This document shows, piece after piece, positions 32,083-40,324 of a stretch of 51,923 nucleotides of DNA. The number at the start of each line of letters is the position of its first letter. Position 1 is the first letter of the stretch. The notes below the pieces were generated by a model. The model was not told the origin of the DNA, searched no databases, and saw only the letters and a list, made by a program, of their open reading frames with translations. This DNA is from an uncultured Lachnospiraceae bacterium. Its GTDB lineage: Bacteria > Bacillota > Clostridia > Lachnospirales > Lachnospiraceae. The translations under genes were made by a program, and so were the position numbers. Where the stretch lies: the NCBI GenBank assembly GCA_946566685.1, contig CAMNXA010000020.1, positions 1-51,923 of the forward strand, written 5' to 3'.

Positions 32083-34485
32083 CTACAACCATTCATCCCA
32101 GAATCTCTCTACCTTTCGACCTATATGGTCAACTGTAACCATCTCATATTCCCGCCATTCCCGTGGAAATAATCTCTGGTACGCCGGAGACAGAAACCTT
32201 TCATCCAGCAGCGCCACAATCCCAAAATCCTCCGCCGTCCTGATCACACGCCCGGCCGCCTGCAAAACCTTGTTCATTCCCGGATAGCGGTAAGCATAGT
32301 CAAACCCATTCTCACCCCAGCCGTCAAAATATTTCTTTAAGATTTCCCGCTCATCACACACCTGCGGAAGTCCTGTGCCCACAATCACGGCACCGATCAG
32401 GCTATCGTTCTTCAAATCTATCCCCTCACCAAAGATGCCTCCCATCACACAAAATCCCAGAAGGCTCCTCTCCTCTTCTATCTCAATCTCCATTTGGATC
32501 AGCGACTGTAAGTCACACGCCTCATTGCCCGTAAACCGGTTTAGAAAAGCCTCCCTGGCCTCCTCGTTCATATGATCCTCCTGTAGGATGCATTCCACCG
32601 TTTCTTCTGCATTAAAGTATCTCTGGAAAATATCATAAACACACCGCAGGAAAGCATGCGAAGGAAAGAAAAGCATATAGTTGCCATGGCGTTTCTCAAT
32701 GATATTGTGGATATAGGCTGCAATCCGGTAATATTCCTCATCGCTCCGGCGCGTATAGCGGCTGGTCACATCACTGCCGATATACAGGCCCAATTTTTCC
32801 GGCCGGAAGACCGACTGGGCATATACTTCATAATCCCCCTCATCTGCTCCCAACAACTTCTTATAATATTGGATTGGCAGAAGGGTTGCCGAAAACAAAA
32901 TCGTACTTCTTCCCCGCATCATGCAGTTCCTGATATTTTTCGCCGGATTAACACAGAATAGCTTCACCACAAAACTGCCATCCTCCTGCATCTGCGTATA
33001 AGTCACATAGCTTTCATCCAGCAGTTCATACATTTCCAGAAAATGGGACACTTCAAAATAGAAGGCCAGAATCTCCCGGCGCACCGGACTGTCCTCATGA
33101 TCTTCCAGATAATCTTCAATGGCGGAACTTAGCCGGATCAATGTCCGTACAAATCCCTCGATACTTTCCTCGATTCTGTAGGTATCACACTCTCTTTTCA
33201 GGGAAAGCAGTTCCCTGTTGCACTTGTCCAGATTGCCGGCAATCCGCTCATCATATGCCTTGACCGTCCTTTTCAGTTCCAGAAAATCCTCCTTGCGAAG
33301 CACAGCACTGTACATATCCCGCCCACGTTCCACCAGATTGTGAGCCTCATCGATCAGAAAAATATATTCCCCCCTGATCCCCTCGGAAAAGAACCGCCGC
33401 AGATAGACATGGGGATCGAATACGTAATTATAATCGCAGATCACCGCATCAGAGAACAAACTCATATCCAGACACATTTCAAAGGGACAGACCTGATGCT
33501 TTGCCGCATACTCCTCTATCTTCTCTCTGCTATAACTGTCCTCATGGGTCAACAGATCAAACATGGCATCATTGATCCTGTCATAATGTCCCTTGGCAAA
33601 AGGACAGTACACCGGATTACATTCTGCCTCCTCCATGAAGCAGATCTTGTCTCTGGCTGTCAGGATCACACTCTTTAGTTTAAGCCCCCGCTCCCTTAAC
33701 AGGGTAAGCGTATCGTCCGCCACCGTCCGGGTAATGGTTTTGGCTGTAAGATAAAAAATCTTTTCACACAGTTCTTCCCCCATGGCCTTCAATGCCGGAA
33801 ACACCGTGGAAATTGTCTTACCTACCCCTGTGGGCGCTTCTATGAAAAGCTTCCTCTTATGGTAAATCGTCTGGTAGACATAGGTTACCAGTTCTTTCTG
33901 CCCATCCCTGTAGTCAAAAGGGAACGTCATCTGCCTGATGGACTCCTGCCTGGCCTTCTGCCACATAAAACTGTAATCTGCCCATTTGCGGTATTGTTCC
34001 ATAAGGTTCTGAAACCAGGCTTCCAGTTCATCATAGGTATAATCATAATGAAAATACCGAATTTCTTCTGTTTCCATATGGCAGTAGGTCATACGTACCC
34101 GTATGTTCGCAAGATTCTGTTGGCCGGCATGGATATAAGCGTAACATTTCGCCTGTGCCAGATGCACCGGCACCGGTCCCTTCATCTTCTTTAAGTCCTG
34201 AAAAGTACCTTTGATCTCATCAATGGTGACCCTGACTACCTGTGCCTTCTCTGTAATGATCCCATCGGCACGCCCTTCCACCACTATCTCATATTCCCCC
34301 GCATCATACACATAGCGAAGAGCCACCTCCGCCTGATACTCCGGCCCCATACGCCGCTGTATCATACGATGGATGCGCCCTCCCTCCTGCATAGCATTGT
34401 CGGAAGACACCGCTCTTCGATTGTCTATATTGCCGGAGCGCAGAATAAATTCTACCAGTCCCCGTACAGAGATACGTACTTCCAT
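32083..34485 (-). CDS. Cas4-like nuclease/XPD-type iron-sulfur helicase fusion
   Basis: 800 aa. The C-terminal three quarters are a DinG/XPD superfamily-2 DNA helicase: Walker A EAPTGVGKT, Walker B with DEAH in FLIDEAHNL, and late motifs GIFGEGIDLK and QAAGRVIRT. Four cysteines between the first motifs (CFMEEAECNPVYC and VCPFEMCLD) fit the XPD-type 4Fe-4S cluster. The N-terminal part (about 1-150) has VVEGRADGII and VTIDEIKG, a PD-(D/E)xK core with Asp and ExK as in Cas4/RecB-type nucleases. A helicase with its own nuclease suggests a role in DNA repair or removal of R-loops. It is probably transcribed alone. Confidence 0.9.
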   Translation of the reverse strand: MEVRISVRGLVEFILRSGNIDNRRAVSSDNAMQEGGRIHRMIQRRMGPEYQAEVALRYVYDAGEYEIVVEGRADGIITEKAQVVRVTIDEIKGTFQDLKKMKGPVPVHLAQAKCYAYIHAGQQNLANIRVRMTYCHMETEEIRYFHYDYTYDELEAWFQNLMEQYRKWADYSFMWQKARQESIRQMTFPFDYRDGQKELVTYVYQTIYHKRKLFIEAPTGVGKTISTVFPALKAMGEELCEKIFYLTAKTITRTVADDTLTLLRERGLKLKSVILTARDKICFMEEAECNPVYCPFAKGHYDRINDAMFDLLTHEDSYSREKIEEYAAKHQVCPFEMCLDMSLFSDAVICDYNYVFDPHVYLRRFFSEGIRGEYIFLIDEAHNLVERGRDMYSAVLRKEDFLELKRTVKAYDERIAGNLDKCNRELLSLKRECDTYRIEESIEGFVRTLIRLSSAIEDYLEDHEDSPVRREILAFYFEVSHFLEMYELLDESYVTYTQMQEDGSFVVKLFCVNPAKNIRNCMMRGRSTILFSATLLPIQYYKKLLGADEGDYEVYAQSVFRPEKLGLYIGSDVTSRYTRRSDEEYYRIAAYIHNIIEKRHGNYMLFFPSHAFLRCVYDIFQRYFNAEETVECILQEDHMNEEAREAFLNRFTGNEACDLQSLIQMEIEIEEERSLLGFCVMGGIFGEGIDLKNDSLIGAVIVGTGLPQVCDEREILKKYFDGWGENGFDYAYRYPGMNKVLQAAGRVIRTAEDFGIVALLDERFLSPAYQRLFPREWREYEMVTVDHIGRKVERFWDEWL

Positions 34486-34544
34486 TAAGATTTCCTTCCT
34501 TTTTCTTCGGAATCAATACCACCGACTTGGTAAGCGGCCTGTCC

Positions 34545-34662
34545 CATCAGCAGACTCGTAAGACTTCGTCTTCCGAGTTCGCGTTGCTCGTCATAAGCTG
34601 TCAGAACCTGTCTTGCATGCTAGCATGCAGACTGGCTCTGACACCTTCTGACTCTGCTGATG
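34545..34662. repeat. 118-bp palindromic element, copy B
   Basis: Same 118-bp element and orientation as at 28530-28647. The left 90 bp are identical; the three differences are all in the second arm of the inner inverted repeat, which breaks its pairing (ACACCTTCTGA in place of ACAGCTTATGA). It is again followed by CGCGC and a terminator T-tract. Confidence 0.93.
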
Positions 34663-34667
34663 CGCGC

Positions 34668-34710
34668 AAAAAACTCCCTATGTAGATATTACGCTATCTT
34701 ACATAGGGAG
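34668..34710 (-). terminator. Terminator of the HPr-like gene
   Basis: On the minus strand an 11-bp stem, CTCCCTATGTA with TACATAGGGAG, is followed by TTTTTT. It lies 27 bp past the stop codon of the HPr-like gene and touches repeat copy B. Confidence 0.92.
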
Positions 34711-34736
34711 TCAATGTGACACGTTCCTGCACCAAT

Positions 34737-34961
34737 CTATACTGCTACTGCAAACTGTTTGAGATAATTCTCAAAATCTGCATCATAGCCGTTATACGCA
34801 ACGGTTAAAATCTGATTGAAATTAAGTCCCAACACGCCAATAATGGATTTTGCATCCACGATGAAGCGGTTGTAAGAGATATCCACATCAAATGCGCATT
34901 TGCTGGCTGCAGATACAAAGCTGCTCACTTCGTTCGGTCTCAATTTGATTTTGTGTTGCAT
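34737..34961 (-). CDS. HPr-like protein with the Ser site but no active His
   Basis: 74 aa from the ATG at 34961 (GGAAGG site; the extension to 35006 covers the leader). It aligns with HPr: SFVSAASKCAFDVDISYN and VDAKSIIGVLGLN match the helix and the KSIMG loop, so the regulatory serine (Ser46 position) is kept. At the position of His15 the sequence is LRPNE, with Arg. It cannot therefore carry PEP-derived phosphate. This is the pattern of Bacillus Crh, which has Ser46 but no His15 and works only in CcpA signalling. Short clostridial HPr-like proteins of this kind are common, but I know of no defined function. It is a single gene with its own promoter and terminator. Confidence 0.85.
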   Translation of the reverse strand: MQHKIKLRPNEVSSFVSAASKCAFDVDISYNRFIVDAKSIIGVLGLNFNQILTVAYNGYDADFENYLKQFAVAV

Positions 34962-35008
34962 AACCTTCACCTTCCTTTTCCATTTATGTATGCAAAAGGC
35001 ACACATAG

Positions 35009-35068
35009 AAAAAACGTTTTCAGTCTCCTCATTGGAGTAAATTATACACGATTATTTTCTTTTGTAAA
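35009..35068 (-). promoter_or_regulatory. Promoter and cre-like site of the HPr-like gene
   Basis: On the minus strand TTTACA (35063-35068), 16-bp spacer, TATAAT (35041-35046). Downstream, TGAAAACGTTTTTT (35009-35022) fits the catabolite-responsive element consensus (TGNAANCGNTNNCA) with the last CA changed. A CcpA-type regulator bound here would block early elongation. Confidence 0.7.
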
Positions 35069-35206
35069 GCAGGACTTTTGTACCCTGTAAAATACAATTC
35101 TGACATTTTTTTGCAATCTTACCAATATATTTTGAAATCCAAAATAAATTTGATGACATGTGCCTATAAACTGCCCTGCCACCATAACATATAAGGCACA
35201 ATTTAT

Positions 35207-35980
35207 TCACTTTTTATGAAATTCCACCATATAATCTTGGTAGCGATAAGCGCACATCTGTCTTTGCAGTCGCTTATTTTCCCGCTCTTTAATCCCTATC
35301 GTCTCATGAAACGTCTGAAACAATTCCTGGTATGCCTCCTCCTTATCGGAGTACTGAAACTGCTCCGGCTTAACAGTCCCCTGCGCTGACACCAGATACC
35401 ATTCCTGCTTCGCCGGGTGCACCCCGAAAAGTTCCCGATTCTCATCGTAGATCATAAAGTTCTCCGGACATAAGCGATCTGCAAAATGCGGCATGATAAA
35501 GGGAATCACATTATTCCTCGGCCCTATCCTGGAAAAAAGAATTCCCTGCTCCAATTCCTGAAAGCGAATGAACTCCGTCTCATAATGCGCCTCATTAGCC
35601 GTATACCGCGCCAATTCGAACGTTCTTTGCACATAAGAGTTCCGCAGGTTCTCCATCACACGTCTGCCGCTGCCAGCTGTGATTGCATCCACCACGCTCT
35701 TATAGACAGCCTCCCCCTTATCCGGATAGCAGGAAGCCGCTGCCCGGCAGAGCCAGTGGTAGGCGCTCTCCCCCAGGTGTTTGAGCAATGTCTGGGCCAC
35801 CTTACCAGTCTTGACTGAATCCGGTAAAATATGCAGATACGTTGCAAACAGTCTATAATTGTCCTCCTCACCGATCTGAATATGCACATGCTCATGCCCC
35901 TCCCGCAGGGCATAAGCCTCATATATCCCGGTGAAGATTCCTTCCAGCGAATCCTCACAGATCAAATACTTTTCTTCCAT
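35207..35980 (-). CDS. TIGR03915-type partner of the radical-SAM DNA-repair protein
   Basis: 257 aa. The N-terminal half (YLICEDSLEGIFTGIYEAYALREGHEH) and the middle (YTANEAHYETEFIRFQELEQGILFSRIGPRNNVIPFIMPHFADRL) match the SAM-associated family known as TIGR03915, which occurs beside TIGR03916 radical-SAM proteins and is called a putative DNA repair or modification protein. A GGAC ribosome site lies ahead of the ATG. It is 103 bp downstream of the radical-SAM gene on the same strand. No catalytic motif that I can name. Its function in the pair is unknown; the two are nearly always together. Confidence 0.85.
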   Translation of the reverse strand: MEEKYLICEDSLEGIFTGIYEAYALREGHEHVHIQIGEEDNYRLFATYLHILPDSVKTGKVAQTLLKHLGESAYHWLCRAAASCYPDKGEAVYKSVVDAITAGSGRRVMENLRNSYVQRTFELARYTANEAHYETEFIRFQELEQGILFSRIGPRNNVIPFIMPHFADRLCPENFMIYDENRELFGVHPAKQEWYLVSAQGTVKPEQFQYSDKEEAYQELFQTFHETIGIKERENKRLQRQMCAYRYQDYMVEFHKK

Positions 35981-36083
35981 ATATAACTATATTGTCCTTT
36001 CTATAAAAAGCCCAGCATTGCCACGTCTTTTCTTCCATTGCAAAGGCCGTCCGCATATAGACTAAAATCTGTTATACAGAGAA

Positions 36084-37397
36084 TCAGCTTATCAGCTGGG
36101 GAAACAGCGACATCTGCTGATAGATCGTTCCATCCGTCATAAAGGGAAGCTTCTCTCCGCGCCCCATCTGGTTCTGATACGTTAAGTTCCGCACAATATA
36201 ATTTTCCTCTATCTTCGTTGGATACATCATCCTGCCATTACAGGTGATAAAATACAATGCCCGCTTTAAAACCACACCAATCTTCTTCAAATCCTCAAAG
36301 GTCAAACTGCCAAATCTCCTGGCGCTCACAATCCTTCTGGCGCTCTTAACCCCCACACCCGGAATCCGCAGAAGAAGTCTGTAATCTGCACGATTGATCT
36401 CCACCGGGAACAACTCCAGATGCCGTACCGCCCAATCAGCCTTGGGATCAATAGCCGTATTAAAGTTCGGCCTCTCCGCCGTCAGCAGTTCATCTACCTT
36501 AAAGTCGTAAAACCGCAGCAACCAGTCCGCCTGATACAGCCTGTGTTCCCGAAGGAGCGGCGGACCGCCCGCCAAAGCCGGCAGATCCTTATCTTCATTC
36601 ACATTTACAAAGGCCGAGTAATACACTCTTTTTAAGGAAAACTTATCATAGAGATTCTCTGCCACTGACATAATCTGATAATCGCTTTCCGGCAGGGCGC
36701 CAATCACCATCTGGGTGGATTGTCCCGCCTCACAAAAATGCGGTGCGTGTCTGTATAGGGTAAGTTCATTCTTATTCTCCACAATCCCATTCTGAATCTG
36801 CCGCATAGGTTTTAATATATTCCTGCGATGTTTATTCGGCGCCATCGCCCTGAGTCCCTCGGCGGTAGCCATCTCCAGATTCACGCTCATACGGTCCGCC
36901 AGATAACCTGCCCGCTGTATCAGAAGCGGGTCTGCCCCCGGTATCGCTTTGATATGAATATATCCCTGAAAACGATGCACCGTCCGCAGCTTATGCACCG
37001 TTTCGCAGATCAATTCCATGGTATAGTTCGGGCTGTAAAGGATACCGGAACTCAAAAATAAACCTTCTATATAATTGCGCCTGTAAAACTCCATTGTCAG
37101 TTCACACACTTCATCCGGTGTGAAAGATGCCCGCGGCACATCATTGGAACATCGGTTGACACAGTACCGGCAATCATATATGCACTCATTGGTAAACAAA
37201 ATCTTTAAGAGAGACACACATCTGCCATCTGCCGCAAAACTGTGACACAGTCCGGCCGCTACCGTATTGCCGATTCCCTGTCCATCATTCTTTCTGGAGG
37301 AACCGCTGGAACTGCAAGACACATCATACTTCGCTGCCGCTCCCAATATTTTAAGTTTGTCCATGACCGACATCTGCGGTGAGATTCTTACTTCCAT
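36084..37397 (-). CDS. Putative DNA modification/repair radical-SAM protein (TIGR03916 type)
   Basis: About 437 aa; the start is uncertain (ATG at 37397, or 37409, or about nine residues further in at MSVMDKLKIL). The radical-SAM 4Fe-4S motif is CIYDCRYC (CxxxCxxC). Ahead of it is the conserved LGAAAKYDVSCSSSGSSRKND and AAGLCHSFAADGRCVSLLK, typical of TIGR03916. The C-terminus has a helix-hairpin-helix DNA-binding motif, LLLRIPGVGVKSARRIV. So the protein probably acts on a DNA base with S-adenosylmethionine chemistry; the lesion is unknown. Two LexA-type boxes lie in its promoter region (37697-37768), which puts it under SOS control. Confidence 0.9.
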   Translation of the reverse strand: MEVRISPQMSVMDKLKILGAAAKYDVSCSSSGSSRKNDGQGIGNTVAAGLCHSFAADGRCVSLLKILFTNECIYDCRYCVNRCSNDVPRASFTPDEVCELTMEFYRRNYIEGLFLSSGILYSPNYTMELICETVHKLRTVHRFQGYIHIKAIPGADPLLIQRAGYLADRMSVNLEMATAEGLRAMAPNKHRRNILKPMRQIQNGIVENKNELTLYRHAPHFCEAGQSTQMVIGALPESDYQIMSVAENLYDKFSLKRVYYSAFVNVNEDKDLPALAGGPPLLREHRLYQADWLLRFYDFKVDELLTAERPNFNTAIDPKADWAVRHLELFPVEINRADYRLLLRIPGVGVKSARRIVSARRFGSLTFEDLKKIGVVLKRALYFITCNGRMMYPTKIEENYIVRNLTYQNQMGRGEKLPFMTDGTIYQQMSLFPQLIS

Positions 37398-37422
37398 CCT
37401 TATGACCATGTCCCCTTTATCT

Positions 37423-37640
37423 AAAAGTAATTTGCTTCGCAAATTACTTTGCGAGTGCCGCTTCGCGGACTCGGATAAGCGCAGGACTTTCCTTTACCAA
37501 AAGTAAATTTGCTTCGCAAATTAACTTTGCGAGATCTGCTTCGCGGACTCGGATAAGCGCAGGACTTTCCTTTACCAAAAGTAAATTTGCTTCGCAAATT
37601 AACTTTGCGAGATCTGCTTCGCAGCCTCGTAAATCCGGAG
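37423..37640. repeat. Tandem 76-78-bp hairpin repeats in the radical-SAM leader
   Basis: Units begin AAAAGTAA at 37423, 37499 and 37577, with periods of 76 and 78 bp. Each unit has AATTTGC-TTC-GCAAATT, a hairpin, then CGAGATCTGC..GGACTCGG and AGGACTTTCC. The first copy diverges by a few bases and the third by the end. The array lies in the 5' leader of the radical-SAM gene, so it would be transcribed. Confidence 0.92.
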
Positions 37641-37696
37641 CAATTTCCTATACCAATATCTGTTTACGCATTCACTGTTCCATTTCTCAAAAACTA

Positions 37697-37768
37697 GAAC
37701 ATATGTTTGTTCTATTATCATACCACCTTTCTTTCTTGATTGCAACATATTTTTAGAACATTTGTTCT
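37697..37768 (-). promoter_or_regulatory. SOS-type promoter with two LexA boxes
   Basis: A minus-strand promoter reads TTGCAA (37740-37745), 17-bp spacer, TATGAT (37717-37722). On one side is the perfect Firmicute LexA box GAACATTTGTTC (37756-37767, inside AGAAC..GTTCT). On the other side is a near-match, GAACATATGTTT (37697-37708). The known consensus is GAACNNNNGTTC. Such boxes on both sides of a promoter mean repression by LexA and induction by DNA damage. Confidence 0.85.
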
Positions 37769-37837
37769 GTTTTGCATGTTTTCTAAATTGTTACCCTCAC
37801 CCCCATGCTGACATACATCTAACTGCTTGGAATGGAA

Positions 37838-37868
37838 AAGGAGCGCATAGTCTATTGCTACGCGCTCC
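37838..37868 (-). terminator. Terminator of the Rpn-family gene
   Basis: On the minus strand a stem of 11 bp (GGAGCGCGTAG with CTATGCGCTCC, one mismatch) around CAATAGA, followed by TTTTCC, lies 12 bp past the stop codon. Confidence 0.9.
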
Positions 37869-37880
37869 CCCACTGCCTGA

Positions 37881-38840
37881 TCACAGATTGCGGTGACAGG
37901 TATGATAATCCGCTGTCAAACCGGAAACCATCTCTTCAATAACCGGTATCTCTTCCTCAAGTTCCTCTGCAATTTCCAAAACAATTTTTCCTTTGGCCAG
38001 CTTTTTTTGCACCATTTCTTTCAGTTTCTCCTGGCGCCCCTTCTCCCGTCCTATTTTCTCTCCTTCTTCCCGGCCCTCCCGAAAGGTATTCCTCAGATGT
38101 TTCTTCTCGTCATATTCCGTTAAGAGCATATGCAGTACCACTCCTTTCTCCGCCAACAGGATATCCGTGAGAATCCCTCTCTCAATACAGCTGTCAATAG
38201 CTGTATGTACCGCTTCCTCCCGGCGCATCCCTTTTTTGATATTCTCCTCAACCTCAGATGATAACTCCGAATACTCCCACAACCGGTGACATTTATCCAT
38301 CAATGCCTGATTGTAACCACGGTTAATATTGATCACCTCACAGGTACATTCCAGACATCCTTTCCCACGCCCCGCCGAAAAGGAATCCGACAGGTAAAGC
38401 ACCAGATTATCTGTGTTCATACCGCTTCCGTTAAAAAATACGATATAAATCGGCGTGGGCAATTCAATACGCCCTTTTCCGTAAATATCATCTCCACGGA
38501 CAGCAAGCAGCCCCTCAAACTGCTGGGCAAAGTATAACAGGCCCCGCAGAGGCATATTCGGATTCCAGGTACTCTGGTGCTCATAAAGATTGATCTGACT
38601 TCCAATAATAAAGGATAAGTCGTTCTTCATCTTCATAAAAATGACATCCTCCATGGTAACTACTTCCAAATCTTCCGGATTCCCGTATGTACTGCCGTTC
38701 AGAGCATTATAAAGATCCAGAAGATCCCGCTTATCTTGAAAAAGATGCCGAAAAAGAACATCCTTATATTTCCGGTTAAACCAGAGTCTCCTCCACCAGT
38801 TCCCATGCCTGTACCATTTCCCCAAGTTTCGTTTTGTCAT
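37881..38840 (-). CDS. Rpn-family recombination-promoting nuclease / putative transposase
   Basis: 319 aa from the ATG at 38840 (GGAGGAAAATCT site). The N-terminal domain is the PD-(D/E)xK fold of the Rpn/PDDEXK_2 family: YKDVLFRHLFQDKRDLLDLYNALNG, then VTMEDVIFMKMKNDLSFIIG (Asp) and INLYEHQST (ExQ). The C-terminal part has TEYDEKKHLRNTFREG and an EEGEKIGREKG coiled tail. E. coli RpnA-E promote RecA-independent recombination and cut DNA; many members are found in several diverged copies per genome. A truncated copy is at 1696-2059. No terminal repeats of an IS are visible. It is a single-gene unit. Confidence 0.92.
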   Translation of the reverse strand: MTKRNLGKWYRHGNWWRRLWFNRKYKDVLFRHLFQDKRDLLDLYNALNGSTYGNPEDLEVVTMEDVIFMKMKNDLSFIIGSQINLYEHQSTWNPNMPLRGLLYFAQQFEGLLAVRGDDIYGKGRIELPTPIYIVFFNGSGMNTDNLVLYLSDSFSAGRGKGCLECTCEVININRGYNQALMDKCHRLWEYSELSSEVEENIKKGMRREEAVHTAIDSCIERGILTDILLAEKGVVLHMLLTEYDEKKHLRNTFREGREEGEKIGREKGRQEKLKEMVQKKLAKGKIVLEIAEELEEEIPVIEEMVSGLTADYHTCHRNL

Positions 38841-39260
38841 AGATTTTCCTCCATTATACAGTTTTCTGTGACTGAATACAAGAAAATCTTGAAGGTATCT
38901 GGTAATAGTATCAAGTAAAAGTCCAGCCAGCCGTCCAGAAAGAATCAGACTACGAAAGAACAGACCACGAACAGAGCACAGACACAACAGAACACATCAA
39001 AGAAACGCAGGATCCAGCCAGGTAACAATAATTACGGGATTATTTCCGACAACCGGAAAGAATCTTAAAGATGGAGATGTTTGCAATAAACTTCTCCCCG
39101 GACAGAATAGAACTCTGTCAACGTAATATTTATTATAAGACAACCATAAGATAATATGCAAGGACTTTTCACAAAATTCCCCCTTGATTTCTTCCCTAAA
39201 AAGCGGTTAAATAGTATTTAAAAAGCAGGCACACAGTCTGCGTACAAAGCGAGGATATTT
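38841..39260. promoter_or_regulatory. Divergent region between the Rpn gene and asnA
   Basis: No gene is seen. On plus, TTGATT (39184-39189), 18 bp, TAAATA (39208-39213) could drive asnA. There is no T-box sequence, so asparagine-tRNA control of asnA is not supported. On minus, TATAAT (38853-38858) with TTGTAT 17 bp upstream faces the Rpn gene, but it sits so close that it would leave out the ribosome site, so it is doubtful; the same bases occur in the decayed copy. Confidence 0.4.
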
Positions 39261-40271
39261 ATGGAACATTTACTCATTCCCCAAGACTACAGATCCGCCT
39301 TGAATCTTTACGACACACAGGTTGCCATCAAGACGGTAAAAGACTTCTTCCAGAATCTGCTGGCGGAAAAACTGCATCTTTTAAGAGTATCGGCGCCCCT
39401 GTTTGTGGATCCCGCCTCCGGCTTAAACGACAACTTAAACGGTGTGGAACGCCCGGTTTCTTTTGGCATCAAGGAGCAGGACGATGCCCCGGCAGAGATT
39501 GTGCATTCCCTGGCGAAATGGAAACGCATGGCGTTAGATGAATATGGATTCACCCACGGGGAAGGTCTCTACACCGACATGAGCGCCGTCCGCAGGGACG
39601 AGATCACGGACAATATCCATTCTATTTATGTGGATCAATGGGATTGGGAAAAGATCATCTCCCGGGAGGAACGTTGTCTTGACTATCTACAGGACACGGT
39701 CAAAAATGTCTACAAAGTACTCAGGAAAACAGAAAAATACATGGCAATCCAGTATGACTATATCAACGAAGTCCTGCCTCATGATATTTACTTTATCACC
39801 ACCCAGGAACTGGAAGACCTTTATCCGGACAAAACACCGAAGGAACGGGAATATTACATAACCAAAGAAAAGGGCGCTGTCTGCCTGATGCAGATTGGCG
39901 ATCTTCTGGCCTCCGGTGTCAAACACGATGGAAGGGCGCCGGACTATGACGACTGGGCGCTCAACGCGGATATTTTAGTCTACTATCCGGTGCTGGATAT
40001 TGCTTTGGAATTATCCTCCATGGGAATCCGGGTGGATAAAGAAGCCCTGCTCTCCCAGCTGGATAAGGCAGGCTGTCCGGAACGGGCGAAACTTCCCTTC
40101 CAAAAAGCCATCATAGATGAGTCGCTTCCCTTCACCATCGGCGGCGGTATCGGCCAGTCCCGGATCTGTATGTTCTTCCTGCGCAAAGCCCATATCGGCG
40201 AGGTGCAGTGTTCTCTATGGCCGGCAGAAATCGTGGCTGAGGCTAAGAAGAACGGAATACAACTTTTATAG
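39261..40271 (+). CDS. asnA: Aspartate-ammonia ligase (asparagine synthetase A)
   Basis: 336 aa, normal for AsnA, which makes asparagine from aspartate, ammonia and ATP (giving AMP). It is related to class II tRNA synthetases. Motifs: LLAEKLHLLRVSAPLFVDPASGLNDNLNGVERPVSF, EYGFTHGEGLYTDMSAVRRDE, HSIYVDQWDWEK, and the class II motif 3-like GGGIGQSRICMFFL. The ribosome site GAGGA precedes the ATG. It is one of the few plus-strand genes, alone, with its own terminator. It is convergent with the ABC permease gene. Confidence 0.97.
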   Translation: MEHLLIPQDYRSALNLYDTQVAIKTVKDFFQNLLAEKLHLLRVSAPLFVDPASGLNDNLNGVERPVSFGIKEQDDAPAEIVHSLAKWKRMALDEYGFTHGEGLYTDMSAVRRDEITDNIHSIYVDQWDWEKIISREERCLDYLQDTVKNVYKVLRKTEKYMAIQYDYINEVLPHDIYFITTQELEDLYPDKTPKEREYYITKEKGAVCLMQIGDLLASGVKHDGRAPDYDDWALNADILVYYPVLDIALELSSMGIRVDKEALLSQLDKAGCPERAKLPFQKAIIDESLPFTIGGGIGQSRICMFFLRKAHIGEVQCSLWPAEIVAEAKKNGIQLL

Positions 40272-40286
40272 GCGATAGAATTTCAG

Positions 40287-40320
40287 AAGCCCCGCAGGTA
40301 TTTGTATCCTGCGGGGCTTT
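40287..40320 (+). terminator. Terminator of asnA
   Basis: A perfect 12-bp stem, AAGCCCCGCAGG (40287-40298) with CCTGCGGGGCTT (40308-40319), ends in a short T run. Its symmetry means it may also end the convergent ABC operon that stops at 40325. Confidence 0.9.
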
Positions 40321-40324
40321 ATCA

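Noticed and set aside
37423..37640. CRISPR array
   Set aside because: The units are direct tandem repeats without variable spacers.
38988..39260. Possible T-box riboswitch ahead of asnA
   Set aside because: The T-box sequence (GGGTGGNACCGCG-like) and a specifier-loop/terminator arrangement are absent.
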